DNA of 64,000 nucleotides from Pipra filicauda (GCF_003945595.2 NW_024104998.1:4459790-4523789); one strand, 5' to 3'; shown: positions 22,964 through 37,900, counted from the stretch's first letter. Notes: generated from the sequence alone by a model not told the origin. Numbers and translations: made by a program.

Positions 22964-25900
22964 GTAAGCAAGATCTGACTTTCATTAAAACCTGCTGAAG
23001 CTCTTATTCCTCATTTACCTTTCAAGATTATCATTATATACCTGATTGTTGCTGCTATTGCATGCTAGTTTTCTTTCTGTTTTATCAATGACTGCCAGTG
23101 GTGCTTGAGAGAAAAAAAAAAAGCCATTGAGTCTTTTTTTGTATTGTAAAATTTTTGCCTTATGCATTTATTCCTTTGCTGCTACAAATGAGATCTTTCT
23201 TCTGGTTAAATATATAGGCTATTTTTAATTGCCTTTTTTTTTTTCTATGTTTTATAACAACCCCTGGATTTTCTCATTTGAAGAAGACCTGAAATGTCCG
23301 TTATGTTAAAAATTAGATCAATTATCTGTATTATTTCATAATCAATATATGAAGACTGGAAGTTAAATGCCAGTTCCTTGATAGCTAGTATGTCAGCACA
23401 TATTAGCATAATTTAATTGCGCTTAAACATTTTTTTACATAAAGTGCCAAGTGAGGGCTAAGAGGAATGCCAAGTGTCAATTCACTCACTAGTTGCTTCT
23501 TGAAATTAACTTTAGAGCCTGTTACAGGACTCTACTTTTTTATTTTCTTTCTGTCTTTATTTTGGACAGCTACTTTCTCTACTAGAATGTCAAAACTAAG
23601 GGCCCTGTTCCTTGTCCTTCTACTACTATTTCTTTATAAAGACAGACTTAATAAATGATTTGGCTTTTCTTTCTGAGGAAATCATAAGCCTCTTTCGGAG
23701 CTATTCAGTCTAGATGCAGCTGAAGGAGAAAGAGATGCTTAAGAGCAATTTACATAAAGAACAAATCCTTCTTGAAAATCATCTCTATTTGTTCTCTAGT
23801 CAAAGGGAAGCAGGTTTTCAAGGCATTGATAACCAGATGGTGCAGCAGCTGTATCAGATAGGCTTTGTAAGCCAAAGATGTAACTTTCAAATCTAGGAAA
23901 GTACACTACATCAAAATCAACAGCTACATCAAAGAGCTTAAAATGCTCACTTCACAATAAAAAGCTATTTACTTTTTTTCATAAGAAAATGATTTTTTTA
24001 AGGCCTTGGCTCTTTTAAACCTAGTAACTTTTTCTTTTTGTAAGGTTCAACTTTTTATTTGCACGGAAAAGATTCTTATCCAGTCCCTCAATGGCAGCTG
24101 TGACTTTTTTCTGCCCTGCCAGCTGTGTCCTTGTTATCTATACACTTCTCTTCCTAAAGAATGAAATGTTTTGCAATTATTTTTTCCCCACTTGATTAAT
24201 CAATATATCACAGGAAGAGCTTTTAATCCTCAAATCTCACAGCATTATTAAAAAAAACAAATGAAAAAACAACCCCACAACCTAAAAGCCCAAAACCAAT
24301 GCCCCAAATGGGTGCATGGTACCTGTAACTTTACGTTTATTATGGCAGTGCTGTATGTATGATTGGCTGGCATGGAGCACAGTTAGTGGTCACTTGGGGT
24401 GGTACAGATGATACACTTGCAATATGCTGCAGCTCCACATGTATACAAAGTAAAACAGAGGGAGAAGAGTCAAGAGTACCTTCAGAATTAAAAATAAATT
24501 AATGAATAGGAATTGCAAACCTAGTTAACTTTGTAAGTGACAGGGTTTGGTTGGTTTTTTTGTTGTTGTTTTTGGTTTTTTTTTGTTTATTTATTTTACA
24601 AAAACCATGAACAAGATACTGTAACAATACTACTGGATATTAACTGAATATGTTCTATACTGATGCATTTTGATATTTTGTATTAACATATTCTGCACTG
24701 TTAAGTAGAAATGTAAGTTCAGTAAGAAACTTATTGTGTTTATGTGTTTTTCAGCTAAGCATATAATGCCCCAACTAGCTTTTAGTGCTTAGTGATGGAA
24801 AACTGGAGCAGGTATAACTTGGATACAAATAGCAAAGATAAGCTTCATACCCTGGAGTAAAAGGAGACATGTAAATGGATGCTGTCATGTCAAATCTTCT
24901 TAAACAGTCACTGGTGGCAATGAACTTCAAAAGGTTAATAATAGCTTGAAATAGTTGTTTTACCACTTCAGCCCTTGTTGTGATTTCTCTTGAATGATTG
25001 ATTCAGAGGACTTTGCAGCCTTGAAGACAGTGAACTGAAAAAATAAGGGAAAATGGTATAGTTCAAGACAGTGAGACTGGATGTTTTAATTTATTTTTTA
25101 GTTCTTTTTTTAAGTGTGGCACTTCTACCTTAAATTAAACTTTTAATTTCTATGGAGTAACTTGTATTTCCTGTATATGGTGCGAGTTGCCTCTTGACTA
25201 GTGCAAAGGTCACTTTGCTTGTACCACTTCTCAATACCTATAGGTTTCAGCTTGCTATGAGTTAGTTTCTTTAGGATAGATTTATATCAAACTTTGACAT
25301 CTGTTACACTTTTAACAGGTTATGAGCTTCATGGTGTCAAAAATATTCCTGAAGGACCAGGGCTTGTTGTGTTTTATCATGGAGCTACTCCTGTTGATTA
25401 TATCTATTTCATGGCTAGACTTCACGTGACAATGAAGAGACACTGCTGTGTAGTAGCTGATCATTTCGTCTTTAGATTACCAGGTAACATACTTTATTAT
25501 AAACAAGCAGTTTTGGAACTCTTACTTTAATTTTTTAATGGTGTAAGTAATAAAAATTGTATCACAAGAACACAGCTTTTAGAACAGACATTCAGACAAA
25601 TTTAGTGAAAGTGTTGAAGTAGAGCTGCCTCTCACATGTTCTTTACAACCAAGAATGAGTTTCCAAGACTAGCCCATGCAAGGATGGGTCATACTCCTCT
25701 CTGGGTAACATCTTCCAATGACTCTAGGGTGTTTAGAAATAAATAGGAGATCATAGGAGAAACAGTTGTCTCTCTATTAATCATTAGCAAAGACTTCAAT
25801 AAGATGTTTCTTTTTTATTAATATAGTCAGAATCAGTGGTGTAACCTGATTAACAATTAAACTGTTTGGAATCAATGCCCTTAAAGTTAAAAATACTAGT

Positions 25901-28900
25901 CTGAAGAGACAATGTATTTTCTTATCCCACCCAGTTGAGTATGGTGAGCAGGGGAACCTGTCTCCAGGAAGACTGTTTTGAGTAGAATTTCAAAAAGAGG
26001 AAAGCTGTAGAAGTGTCCAACATGTTCACGGTGACACACGAGGTGAAGCATCAGGAAAATGAGAAATATCTTTAGGGCAATATTTTGACTGGACTACTGA
26101 AATACACTGCTGATGGGTGAAATTAATTATGTGAGGGGTTTGGTTTTTGTGTGTGTGAAATACAGTAGTACCCAGTTCTTTTCCCAAGTTCAGTTTGTGA
26201 CTAAAAACTTGTCAATTCACAAAATTAATTACAAGGAGTGTTCTGTAGTGTATTCATGCTTTTAGTGGAAACGACTCAGAAAACTATTGTTTTGTCAATA
26301 GTTTTATTTCCTAGTCCACAAGATACTAGTATCTTCCTTCAGCCTTAGTCCCTGAAAACAACACTTTCATCCTGATCGCAGCGTGGCTTTGCCTCTACAA
26401 CTCCTTTTGCCAACAGATTCAGATTTGTGAGTTAGTTATCCAGTCTTTTGTATACAGCTGACCAGTACAGCCTATTTCATAATGCAGACTTGGCTCCATG
26501 TTGTATCTATTAATACTTATGCACAGTTGTTTATCAGATGGTAGATTATGTTGATTTTCTCCATTTCTGCCTTGAAATAAGGTTCTAAGTGTGAGTCCCC
26601 CAAATATCATTTAGTAGCATTGCAAGACATCTGACTGAATGGCTGATCTCGAAGAACTGAGTTCAGCAGTACAACATCTACCTAACAGCTGGTTTCTACA
26701 GGCGTTCCTGAGGGATTGATGCTGGGATCACTGTTGCTTAGTGTTTTTATTGTACCCCTGGATGAAGGGTTGGAGGATGCACAGCAAATTCACCGATGAT
26801 ACCAAACTAGAGGAGCCGTCGATATACTGGGGGTTAGAGCTTGTGTTCAGAGAGACTTCACAGAAATGAACGGGCAGAAACCTCATGAAAGTCAGCAAAA
26901 GCAAATGTAAAGTTGTGCATTTGGGATAGAACAATTCCATGCAACAGTACCCTGGGTAAAAGGTGGCTCTGCAGGAAAGGACTTTGCCCTTTAGTGGACC
27001 ACAAGTTGGGTGTGAGTCAGCAGCGTGTGTTTGCAGCAAAGAAGATGAACTGCACGCTGAGCTTTTTTTAGCATGACTGTAGCCACCAGGTTGAGCGAAG
27101 GTTTTTTCCCTTGGCTTGACACCTGTGCAAGCACATCTCCCAGTATGGTATCCAGTTTTGGACTCCCCAGTACAGGACACACTGACACACTGGAGTGTGT
27201 TCAGTGGATGATGGAGGGCTGGAGCACACAGTGTATGCAGAGAGGCTGAGAGAACTGGATTTGTTTGATCTGTACCAGATCAGGGTGGGGGAAGATATTG
27301 TTGCTGTCTTCAACAACCTAACGGGAGGGTGCAGAGAAGAGGGAGTCAGACTCTTCTGACAGGTGCACAGTGGTAGAATGAGAAGCAAGACAGACCAGTT
27401 GCAACACAGGAAATTTTGATTAGACATGTGGAAAGGTACTTTACCATTAGAGTGATCAGACACCTGAACAGATTGCTAAGACAAGTTGGGGAATCTGCAT
27501 CCCTGGAGACTTTCAAAACTCTACTGGGTGAGGCCCTGAGCAGCCTGATCTAGTTGAACCCGCTTTGTGTGGGAGGTTGTACAAGATGACCTCCAGAGCT
27601 TCCTTCCAATCTACATAATTCTCTGTTTCTGTGAAGGAATTAAGGCTATTCAAGGAAGACAAACCCAAAGAGCCCAGAAAATGTCCTGAATTGTTTAAAA
27701 ATCTGCACAGTAATCTATGACTGGCAAGGTAGATGCTGCTTCTCTTGTGAATCAAAGCAAAGAGATTGCATAATTTTGTCCTAGTATTAAGGCTGTCTAA
27801 TCTTGATTAAATCTTCAAATTAAAGTGGACACCTTTTCAGAAGATCTTTTAACCAAAAGTTATTATGCTCAATGCAGGGGAAATGGGGGAGTGATTTGGG
27901 GGTTCTGTTAGACACACTTGGATTAGATAATTTAATGATTCTTCTTGTTTTATGATTATTAAATCTACTATGAATAGCTGTCAGGACTGGCTTGTCCCAT
28001 GACTCTGAATCTCCGGTCCATACCAGTATACAGTTGCCAGGGCGCAGTCTCATGGCATCCTCTGCACGAGGCACTGCTGTCCTGAATTAACTGGAGTGCG
28101 TTTGTAAAATGTTGCTGTGCCTCTTAAGGGATTCATGAGCCTGCAGTGTGTCAAACATGCCTTTCCCTACTACTTAGTCTTGAAAGATATGGCTTGATAA
28201 CTTATGAAAGGGTTTCTAACCTAATAGAAGACCTCCTATCTGGAGATTCCTGCTGAACATTACCTTCTGTGATTCTGTAATGTGTCTTTCTTTCACGTCG
28301 TTTCAAAAGGAAATTATTTGATTGTCTCAGTTTATTCTGTGTCGGCATTAAGTATGCTTTTGTTACTTGTATTTTGTGGGAGAAGGATATGAAATATGGT
28401 CATGTGGCTTCTTTTTTTACTTTTTCCTTTAATAACTTGAGGTTAGCCACAGGGAAAAAACCCAAAACAATATTCCAGGTTTCTGGTTCTTTTGGATTCT
28501 TAGCCATGTAATGCTCAGGAATACATTAATTTTTCTAAGGTTGAGCTAAGGGAAAGTCTTTTCCCCAAGAATACAGTGAGGGCTAAGATTTCACTTGTGT
28601 TCTTTTCCATCACCCTCCCCTAAAGTATGGGCTGTATTTGATTCCTAGAGTCATCTAGGAACCCCTGTTTAAAAGGTTGCCTTCTATTTTGGGGCAGCCC
28701 CTCTCCTGTAATGTCCCAGAGGAAAGGGGCTGTGGCTCCTCATCTGTTACTTTGCAACACCTTGTATATGTGTCTTGTGGACTAGATGCTCTGCAGACAT
28801 AAACATGTGGTTACCTACAATTGTGGAAGGTTGGATTCAATGATCTAAATGATTCCTCTCTGTCTGTGATCCTAAAGGTCAACAACCATGGAAAAAAGAT

Positions 28901-31900
28901 GACATACTTGCCATCTTGCTAAGAGGGGACTGAGAAGCCCTGATGTTACAGTCATTTGGGCTAAGTTAGAGAAAAGTGTATGGTGCACATATTGATAGCA
29001 GTGTTAAGGCATTACTGGGTACTCTCCTAAGGGTTTTCAAACATTGATGCAGACACAATATTGTGGAAAATAAAGGAAGAGTCTGTTGGGGCAAAGGGCA
29101 GAGTCCAAGTTAGACTGTGGAATAAAATTTCTGGCTATCCCAAAGAATTAGCATCCCTTCATGCTCTGGAAGGCTGAAAAATTGTGTTTAGATAATTTTG
29201 AGAGTTGTTTTGTTGTTTAAAATGGAAAAATAGATTCTTGGTCACTTACATGCAACAGCCAGGTACTACCCCAGTGTTTTTTCGGACTTCATGATGACCT
29301 TTGCCTTGGGCACAGGTAGCCTGGCTGTCCCTTCAGGGCCACTGCACTAATTTCTGTCTCTCTGCTGCTCTGAGGGAGACAGGTTCTTCTTCCTTGCTAC
29401 TGGAGCAGAGACATTGATAGTGATGTATGTTCTGCTGCCTAGGTTATGAAGTACAGCTCAGAATATAAAGTTTATACTGAAAGCCAAGGGGGGAAATACA
29501 TCTGAGAAATTTTGTGGAGACTTGAAACCTCCCCCCACAACTTTTCTGTAGTACAAATTTTTGCCTGTATTCTGTCTATATTCTGTTCTTTTTTTTTATT
29601 GATCCATGAACTAAACAGACTCGTGATATTCTTCTGTCACATGCACCTTTCCGCCCACCCCTTTCTCAGCATATCCAATGAAGAAAAGAAGGTTGGAGTC
29701 TCTTTTCCTGCTCAGCCAACCCTTCAACGGTTTTGTCTATCTCTTGAGCTCACTGATAGGAAGGACTTAGAGACAGGCAGCTTCTTACCACCAAGTACTT
29801 TCCAGAGAGCTTTAATTAGTTTGGGAATACAAAACATTGTAAAAACCAGCTGTTGAAGATCCCACAAACAAAACACCTGAAAGAAATGAATTTACTTTAG
29901 GATAACTGTATTTCAGGTGTCCTCTGTGCAAACGCTATACTAGATGAAGATTGCGAATGTCACCAGCAGTGTGCGAGACGGGCACAGCAAAATATGTGAC
30001 AGGTGTAGTGCAGCTTGTGTTTGTTCTGTTGTCATGTTTGTGGACAGATCATGACTGTGTATAGAGATGAATCAGGGGTAATTATACTCACACCAACAAC
30101 AAAGACTAGTTAGAGATCAGATTTTAGTTAAGAATAAACTAATGATATGTTGCCTCATGCTTTTCTTCTCAAGCCCTTAGTTTATGCGAGCTGTAAGGGA
30201 AGACAGATCTGTCTTCCTAACTGTATTTCTAACACTTCTTCAGCATGTGAGTGTATGTAACAAACGTGTGTTCGTAGTAACATCTTTTAATTTGTTATTG
30301 AGAGGCAAACTGGACTAGATCAGTTCTGTTTCCTTGTCTGTGACTGATAAGGTTGTTTGCCTCAGTGGGAAACTTCCAGAAAAAGAAATAATGTTTCCCA
30401 TGCTGCTCAGACGTCCAAAGTTCCCATTTTGGTATGTAGTACTCAAAAATACTGTATGAATTTGAAATTTATTGAACCAGTTAACAGGACTGATTTCCTG
30501 CAAACAGAGTTTAATGCTAGTTATGTCCTTTAATCTTAGTCTAAATTCATCAGGTATGCTCCCATTTGATGCTTGTAAGCAAATTTTTGATGTTCTGCTG
30601 TTTCTTGGAGAGTGGGGTCAGTATGACGTTTCAAATTCAAGATGATAGGAGGAGTTTATGTAACCTTAGGTTAAAAAAATCAGTTATAATATTAACAGAA
30701 GATGAATATACCCAATTCAGGCTTGCCAGATCTTTGTATGAAAGGTACTCACAGGTACTCACAGACTAAGCCAGGGAGTCAAGTGCTGCAGTGATCTGTA
30801 ATGCAGAGAATGACAAAGAAAATGAATCATTCTCCTTTTGCACAACTGGGCTTTGCCAAAGTTCACAAAACAAAAAAACCACAACGATTTGCTGGTATTG
30901 CTTCTCGTTGTATTTTATTTGGACTGTGCTACATTTGAACAGTAGAGCTTGGGCAAGGAGCCAGTGCCCTGGAGCCAACTTAACTCCTTTGAAGGAACAC
31001 CTGAAAGATGTTGCAGTGCCAATTTTTTTCCGTTTAGTCCTGACAGTGAGGTATCACCTCACTGTACTATGACAAAAAGCCGCCGAAACCCTAAATCATC
31101 AACTTTGCAGACTAAAATCTATAAGCACAACTTAATGCTTCAGTCCCTCTTGGGGACTTGGGGCTACAGCTTGTTAGACAAATAAGTTTTAGCCATACTG
31201 TTCTGTGTTGGGAATCTGTACTCAATAGCAGTATGAATGAACATTTTCTGAATTAATATTGTCTTACCCTACAGGTTTTAAGATATTACTTGATGTACAT
31301 GGAGTTATACCTGGACCAAGAGAAGCTTGTGTCAGTACTCTGAAGGAGGGCCACTTGTTAGCCATTGCCCCAGGTGGAGTTCGGGAAGCACTCTTTAGTG
31401 ATGAGATGTACACTATTTTGTGGAGTGATCGGAAAGGCTTTGCTCAGGTGGCCATTGATGCAAAAGTGGTAAGTATGACAGGTCATGGAAGAGAAGCAGA
31501 GAATGCTAACTTACTGGTACTTTGTTCCAGGGAAAGCTGTTTTGATTATTGTATATTTGCTGTTACATTGACTGTCATGAGTATGGTCTACTTGCTCTCA
31601 TAACTGCACTTCAGTACTCTGAATTAATATTGTCTTACCCTACAGGTTTTAAGATATTACTTGATGTACATGGAGTTATACCTGGACCAAGAGAAGCTTG
31701 TGTCAGTACTCTGAAGGAACTTGTTAGCCATTGCCCCAGGTGGAGTTCGGGAAGCACTCTTTAGTGATGAGATGTACACTATTTTGTGGAGTGATCGGAA
31801 AGGCTTTGCTCAGGTGGCCATTGATGCAAAAGTGGTAAGTATGACAGGTCATGGAAGAGAAGCAGAGAATGCTAACTTACTGGTACTTTGTTCCAGGGAA

Positions 31901-34900
31901 AGCTGTTTTGATTATGTATATTTGCTGTTACATTGACTGTCATGAGTATGGTCTACTTGCTCTCATAACTGCACTTCAGTACTCTTTTTGTTGCCTTTGA
32001 TAGATAAGAAGGCTTTAGAGTCAGCTAAAAATAGTGTGTTGAGGAAATACAGAGTTTAAAAGAATGAGAGATGAAATACAGGATGATTTCTGTTACAAGG
32101 GTCTGCTGTTTTACACATAACTGGTCAGGATTGTGATGGCTTAACCCCTGACCAGAATGGTTGGGAAGCAACCCTACATCAACATTTCTGTTGCTCCTTT
32201 CACTGAAGTATGCTGTGACCCAGTAGAGTATAGACTTACTGGCACTATGCACTGTATTGGCATTTTATAGTAGTAAAATCCAGGGCATACAGCGGGAGCA
32301 GCAGGAGTTCACTGGTGCGAACTGTCCCTTCAGTCGTAATGTATAGCACTGTGCTTGGTCAACAGGCAGATACTTATTCATAGGGGACCAGCCGTGAAAG
32401 GCAGAACAGTGTGTGATATATTTGAATTGTAAGTATTTTAATAATAATTTCAGAGTCCCTCTCATTCTATATTTGTACTTGAAAGGTACATGCATATGTC
32501 TGTAGCTCTGCATATACCCAATTTAAAAGTAAGTCTCACACCAAAAGTTTTATGTTTAGGTACTGTCAAAGAGAGACTAGTTAAATTTGTGGATTTTATG
32601 CAGAAATAGAATACTTTTAAGACTCAAGTGTATGTCGCTTTTCTCACAAGGAAAATAACACTGCTTAAACAGGGTGTTTTCAAGAGGTTTAGATTTTACT
32701 AATGTATTGTAATAGCATGTGAAAGGTCATACCTGAGATTCAACTATGGCTGTACTCATTACATTTATTTTATTGAATGTGTTCGGTTCCTCTTATGCAC
32801 TCAAAAGGGTGTTGTAGCTTCATCACCCCCCCCAAAAAAAAAACAACTGAGAGATGCAGTGAAAAAGGAATAGTGTCAGAGGCAGGCTGAAAGTGGAAAA
32901 AATATTTTTATTTAGATTAAAAATGAACTTTAAGTCACCTTGAATTGTAAGCAGAACTCCTCATGGAAAGAAAAATGTGTCTGAAACATCAGAAAAATGT
33001 GTCTAAAATCAGAACCTTCAACTCCTTGAAATTGTCTCATTTCAGCAGTTTGTTTACCAGAATTTTTGTCATATAAGCTAACTCGGTGCATACAAAAATC
33101 TCTACTTCTATGTCAAAAGTAAAATGTTCCAGGTTATGCAACTGCACTTCCTTTTATTCTCTGTAACTGCATCGTATTATTTACAGACTTTTTTTTTTCG
33201 CCCAAAAAACCCCCAATGTGATACCTTTCTGAAAAGTTTCATGTACTAGCTCATCTCCATGCTTGTTTTTAAAAAGTTTTTAAGAATCTGAGTGCATGAA
33301 GATCCCATGAAGAGTTCTGTATTTCTGATGATGCTATGTACAGTGGGTACATGCCATAAAATGATAGTGAAAAACTTCATATAGTAGTTGCCCCCCTCAC
33401 GGTTCTTGTAAATCTTGACAGCTGTTTGCAGTAAACAAAAACAGCAATAAAAACTTGAAATATTCAACACCATTCCAAGTATTCATCAGCAGAAATAAAT
33501 CATGGACATGTATGACACATCATGTGTGAAGCAATACCATCAGCGTAGCAGAGACGAATCAGACAAGTTTAGTGTCCTAATCCTGTGAATTCTTCCCTTT
33601 GAGCATAACTACAAATTAGGTAAGAGGTTTAAACACTTAAGTCACAACTGTGCAAACACTGCTAGATGGGGGAGGGACTCCTAAATGCTCCATAGGTTCT
33701 GAAATTCTGGACTGCTTTGAGAAAATGGACTTGGTGAAACAGTGACTCCTTGAAATCTTGTAGTATTCTCCAGTTTGAAACCTCATGGCAGAAAGTCACA
33801 GAAGAAATTAAGAATACTTGTTTTGCTCTCTATATGTCCTTGTCTGAGACAGTCTTCTTGGATTAATTTGCTTGTTGTGTTTAAGTGAGGTAGAAGATTT
33901 TCAGTTAGAGCTATCTTCATTAAATTCTTAATTATTTTTTTTCCCTCCTAGCCCATCATTCCTATGTTTACACAAAACGTTCGAGAAGGCTTTAGGACAT
34001 TAGGAGGAATAAGTAAGATATTTTCTATTTTTTTTGTAGTTTCTTTTTGCGTGTGTTTAGCCTATCTCTGTAGAAATAATTCCCATATAAATTTCAGATT
34101 TAATGCAGCCTTGTTTCTTGAGGTTTGCTCTCTGTTAGAGTTCAGAGATGTTATTAGGATTTAATATCAGCAGTAGACGTGGTATTGGCTCATCTAAATT
34201 ACTTTCCATGTAAGTGTTCCTTTACAGAAGCAGTAGAAGAAAGGAAAAAGGAGCCAGAAAAAGTCAGAAAGATTTACAGCGCTTTTTTCTCTGCTTATAT
34301 CTGCTAGGCCAACCCTAGGTTTTCTCCTATCTGTTAAGAAGCAAAGCAAACAGGTTTGCAGCTGACACATAATTCCTTTAAATGTTCTCCTAAAGCTCTG
34401 TACTTACACCTTTACCTGTGGTTAAATTTTGAGTGATTTGGACTATTATTTAATCTGTAATTGCTTTACTATTCTGCACTAGACCTGTAGTTCCTTACAA
34501 AAACTTGCATTTGCCAGCTCTTTTTCCTCATCTCTGTGGGACTTCCGGACAGAAAGGAATAGATGGGTCTGTGTCTGAAGCATCCAGCTCTGGGATGATT
34601 AGATGTCCACATCTCTGCTCATTTTCTAGTGTTCAACTCCCTTTTTTTTTAAGCTCTTCAACTTAATATCTAGCAGAAGGGGCCTGAACTGTCTCTTCCA
34701 CACCACGTGTTCTGCCTCAAGTATGGTATCATCACTTTCATTAGAGGATTACAGGAGCAACACAGTTCTGTTTCTCTCCCCTTCTGATTAAGAACTAAAT
34801 ATTGCATGGAGAAAGCCAAGGCATCACATGCAGATGCTCAGAATAATTCACACATTTGTCACGTACAAAAATAAACAGCAATTAATTGTTGCTGTGTTCA

Positions 34901-37900
34901 GGAGAATCATCCCAAAGAGAAGAAATTTAAGCCAAAATCATTCATGCTCCTTGCATACTACAGCAGAATTGTTAGAGGAATTAAACTCTCTTTATCACTG
35001 GAGGTGTTACTCCAGTTTTAGTAGTTTTTGAATAGTTGTTTTTATAGGTTGTGTACAGATAATTCCACGTCTTGATTGATAAGGATTTTCTTATGCCAAC
35101 ACATCAGTTAATGGAATGTCTTGTCTGCAATTGAGAAAGATAATATTAGCAAGCATTATTCAAAGAATGTCTTCTGGGTACATTTGGGATAAATGCTTAA
35201 AAGGTGGCATGTGGCAAAGATCATGTGTCCTCTTAGAGCTGATTGAAATACCTGTTTTTTCTCTCTTTTTATATTGTTTAACTGCAACCAGTGTGTGATC
35301 TGAAAGAGCAATTCAGTGTGTTAGTATGGCTGACCTTTAGGCAGATAAGGCTATTTCTGATTCTCTAGACCACTGTGGGACTGACCAGTGCAGTCTTCCA
35401 ATACTAAAGCACTTAACTAACCTGTAAAATGAGCTGAACCTGTAACCTGGTTTGCATAGCATTCCTGTCCTCTCCAGACAGGCAGCTGTTGAATTTTTCT
35501 CTTCTTCCTTCTTGTTTCAGCTACTCTTTGGAGGAAAGATTCCACACCAAGTTAGGGTAGAAAACAAGTCTGATGTTAGCATTAATGCAGCTTTTGGAAA
35601 ATGAAAGTCAAAGGTAGAACACCAATTGAGATGACACATTGTTTTAAAGAGTCTGGTTTGGGGGCTAGAGTACAATTTCAATGTTGAGACATATGGGGAA
35701 AAAAACTTTACAGAATAATCTCTCTCTCTCTCTCTCTCTCTAATCCATTCTCCCCGCTCCTACCTTTCTTTCTCCTGCTTTCCCCTAAAATTTTTTCACA
35801 TTAGAAATATTTAGGTCACTATATGAACGTATTAGATTGCCATTAGTTCCCCTGTATGGTGGGTTTCCAGTCAAGCTACGTACATTTATCGGAGAACCCA
35901 TTCCATATGAACCAAATATGACTGCTGAGGAACTAGCTGCAAAGGTAAGATATGATATAGATTTTTATTTTGTTTTAAATATTGAATGTTCTGATAGAAA
36001 AAACTGCAATAGATTTTTCAAGTGATTTCTGCCTAGGAGCCAGTTATAAAAATTGATGGAATCATTAGTTAGTTTTGGACTTGTTTAAGTCTGAATGGCC
36101 TTAAATACTATCTTTTTATTACTACAACTTGCAGCTGTTCTAGGTCTTCTAAAGCACCCTCTAGCTTTGAGCCCTTGCTTAAAGACTTTCAGTGGATAAG
36201 ATCTGATAAACCAACTTCATCCCATTGGAATATCTTCATTGAGCCCTTGGAGACACTCCCTCCCAATTTGGTGTCATCAGCAAATTTGCTGATGATGGAC
36301 TCAATAATGTTCTGATAGAAAAAACTGCAATAGATTTTTCAAGTGATTTCTGCCTAGGAGCCAGTTATAAAAATTGATGGAATCATTAGTTAGTTTTGGA
36401 CTTGTTTAAGTCTGAATGGCCTTAAATACTATCTTTTTATTACTACAACTTGCAGCTGTTCTAGGTCTTCTAAAGTTTATTACACCCTCTATTTGCTTTG
36501 AGAAACAACTTGCTTTAAAGACTGAAGAAGTTCAGTCAGATAAGACAGCTCTGGGTTGATAAACAGAGAAGCACTTCATCCAGGAGGAAGTGTTCTGCAT
36601 CTTAGTCTTTTCAGAAAGATACGGATGAAGCCTTTCAAACAGAGCAAATCTGTGTTCACAAGCTGTTGGAATTTCATACAGTAAAAAAAATAAGTGAAAT
36701 AATTTCACTGCTTTGTTTAGTGTGTTTCTATTTCCTCTAGTTTCTCACCCAACAAATTAACTTTTAAATGTTCAGATTTAGGTGCTTTGTAGAAAGGATT
36801 GTCAGGTCCTCATGTTCATTCAGTTTATTAATAGATTTCACAGTGCAAGACATAAACCAGTTAAATGGTGGAGCAGTGAGATGGAGGGGACTGAAATAAC
36901 CATTTTTGAAAGCTCCACAGATTGTCACTCAGAACATTCTGAAAACTTCACTTGAGAGAAGGAGACTTCTTGACTATGCAGGTGTCAGTTTAGTTGTCTC
37001 TCCTCGTCTGTTTACCCTCTGATTAGATCTCTGCAAAATGGCTTAAATGTTTATCTTAAATTGTTTATCTGCGTTATCTTAAGCCCTGGTTATGGAAAAT
37101 TGGTTGTTTCTTTTGGGGATTCAGTCTGACAGGATGTCAGAATTGTTGGCTTTCAGGAGAGAATGTGTATTTCAATGGCTTTCAAACATGCATTGGCATC
37201 TTAATTTGTGCCAACCCTCACTTGCTTCTGACTTAAATGCAAATTCTTCTGGAAAAGGCCCCTAGAATGTGACTTCCCTAGAATCCTAATTAGAGTGATT
37301 TTAAAGTTGTATCTCATGTATCATGCTATGGCACAGTATGCATTTTTCAATTTTATATAGAAAAAAATTAAGCTCACTTTTTTTACCTAATACAAATTTT
37401 AGATCTTTGGAAACACTTAGGACCAGATCTATAAAGTCCTTCTCCAGGACTTAACAGCTGATCACGTACTTCATATGAACAGTGGGAGCTTCTACCAACA
37501 ATCATCTGCCCTTGCTCACCATTGGTTTACAAAGTCAAATAATTCTCTGTTCTGCCTCTGGCCTTAAGAATTCTCTAGTCTGTGCTTCTTGAGGCAGAAT
37601 AGGAAGGCTACAGTGTGTCCTCACCACAACTTCTGGATAGTGCCCTGCTTTGAATGTTCCCTATAGAGCTTTTATATAATAAGAATGGCTGCTGTGAACT
37701 CCTTGGCCCGGTTGGGTTTTGAGTGAAAGTGAAGGCTGCTGTCACATGCAGCTAAGTGACCTAAGCGTCATTTACAGGACTGGTTCCTTTTGGGGACTTG
37801 GATGCAGGGATCATTGCTTCGTACAAGTCAAATGTGCTAAGACACAATGGTGTTTCCAGTGCTGCTTCTGAGTGTGTGTAGAAGGAAAGTTCATGGACAC

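Larger units (their letters stand above)
25484..31274 (+). other. Intron 2 of gene B (5.8 kb)
   Basis: It contains the longest CR1 copy in the window (26700-27634), a small CR1 tail (28826-28872) and otherwise unremarkable AT-rich sequence. I see no additional exon with family support. Confidence 0.65.
31247..31985 (+). repeat. Tandem duplication of exon 3 with flanking intron (~371 bp unit)
   Basis: Unit 1 begins at 31247 and unit 2 at 31618, sharing TCT at the junction; unit 2 ends at 31985. By eye the two units are free of substitutions. They differ only by a 5-bp deletion in the exon (after 31719) and a 1-bp deletion in the intron (near 31914) of unit 2. The perfect identity otherwise points to a very recent event or to an assembly artefact. 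Confidence 0.93.

Noticed and set aside
26728..27463. Minus-strand open frames of 65-150 codons.
   Set aside because: They are antisense shadows of the CR1 element at 26700-27634.
31549..31936. Open frames suggesting a second functional acyltransferase exon or an extra small gene.
   Set aside because: This is the frame-broken tandem copy of exon 3; the two frames around 31720 are two halves of the same damaged exon.
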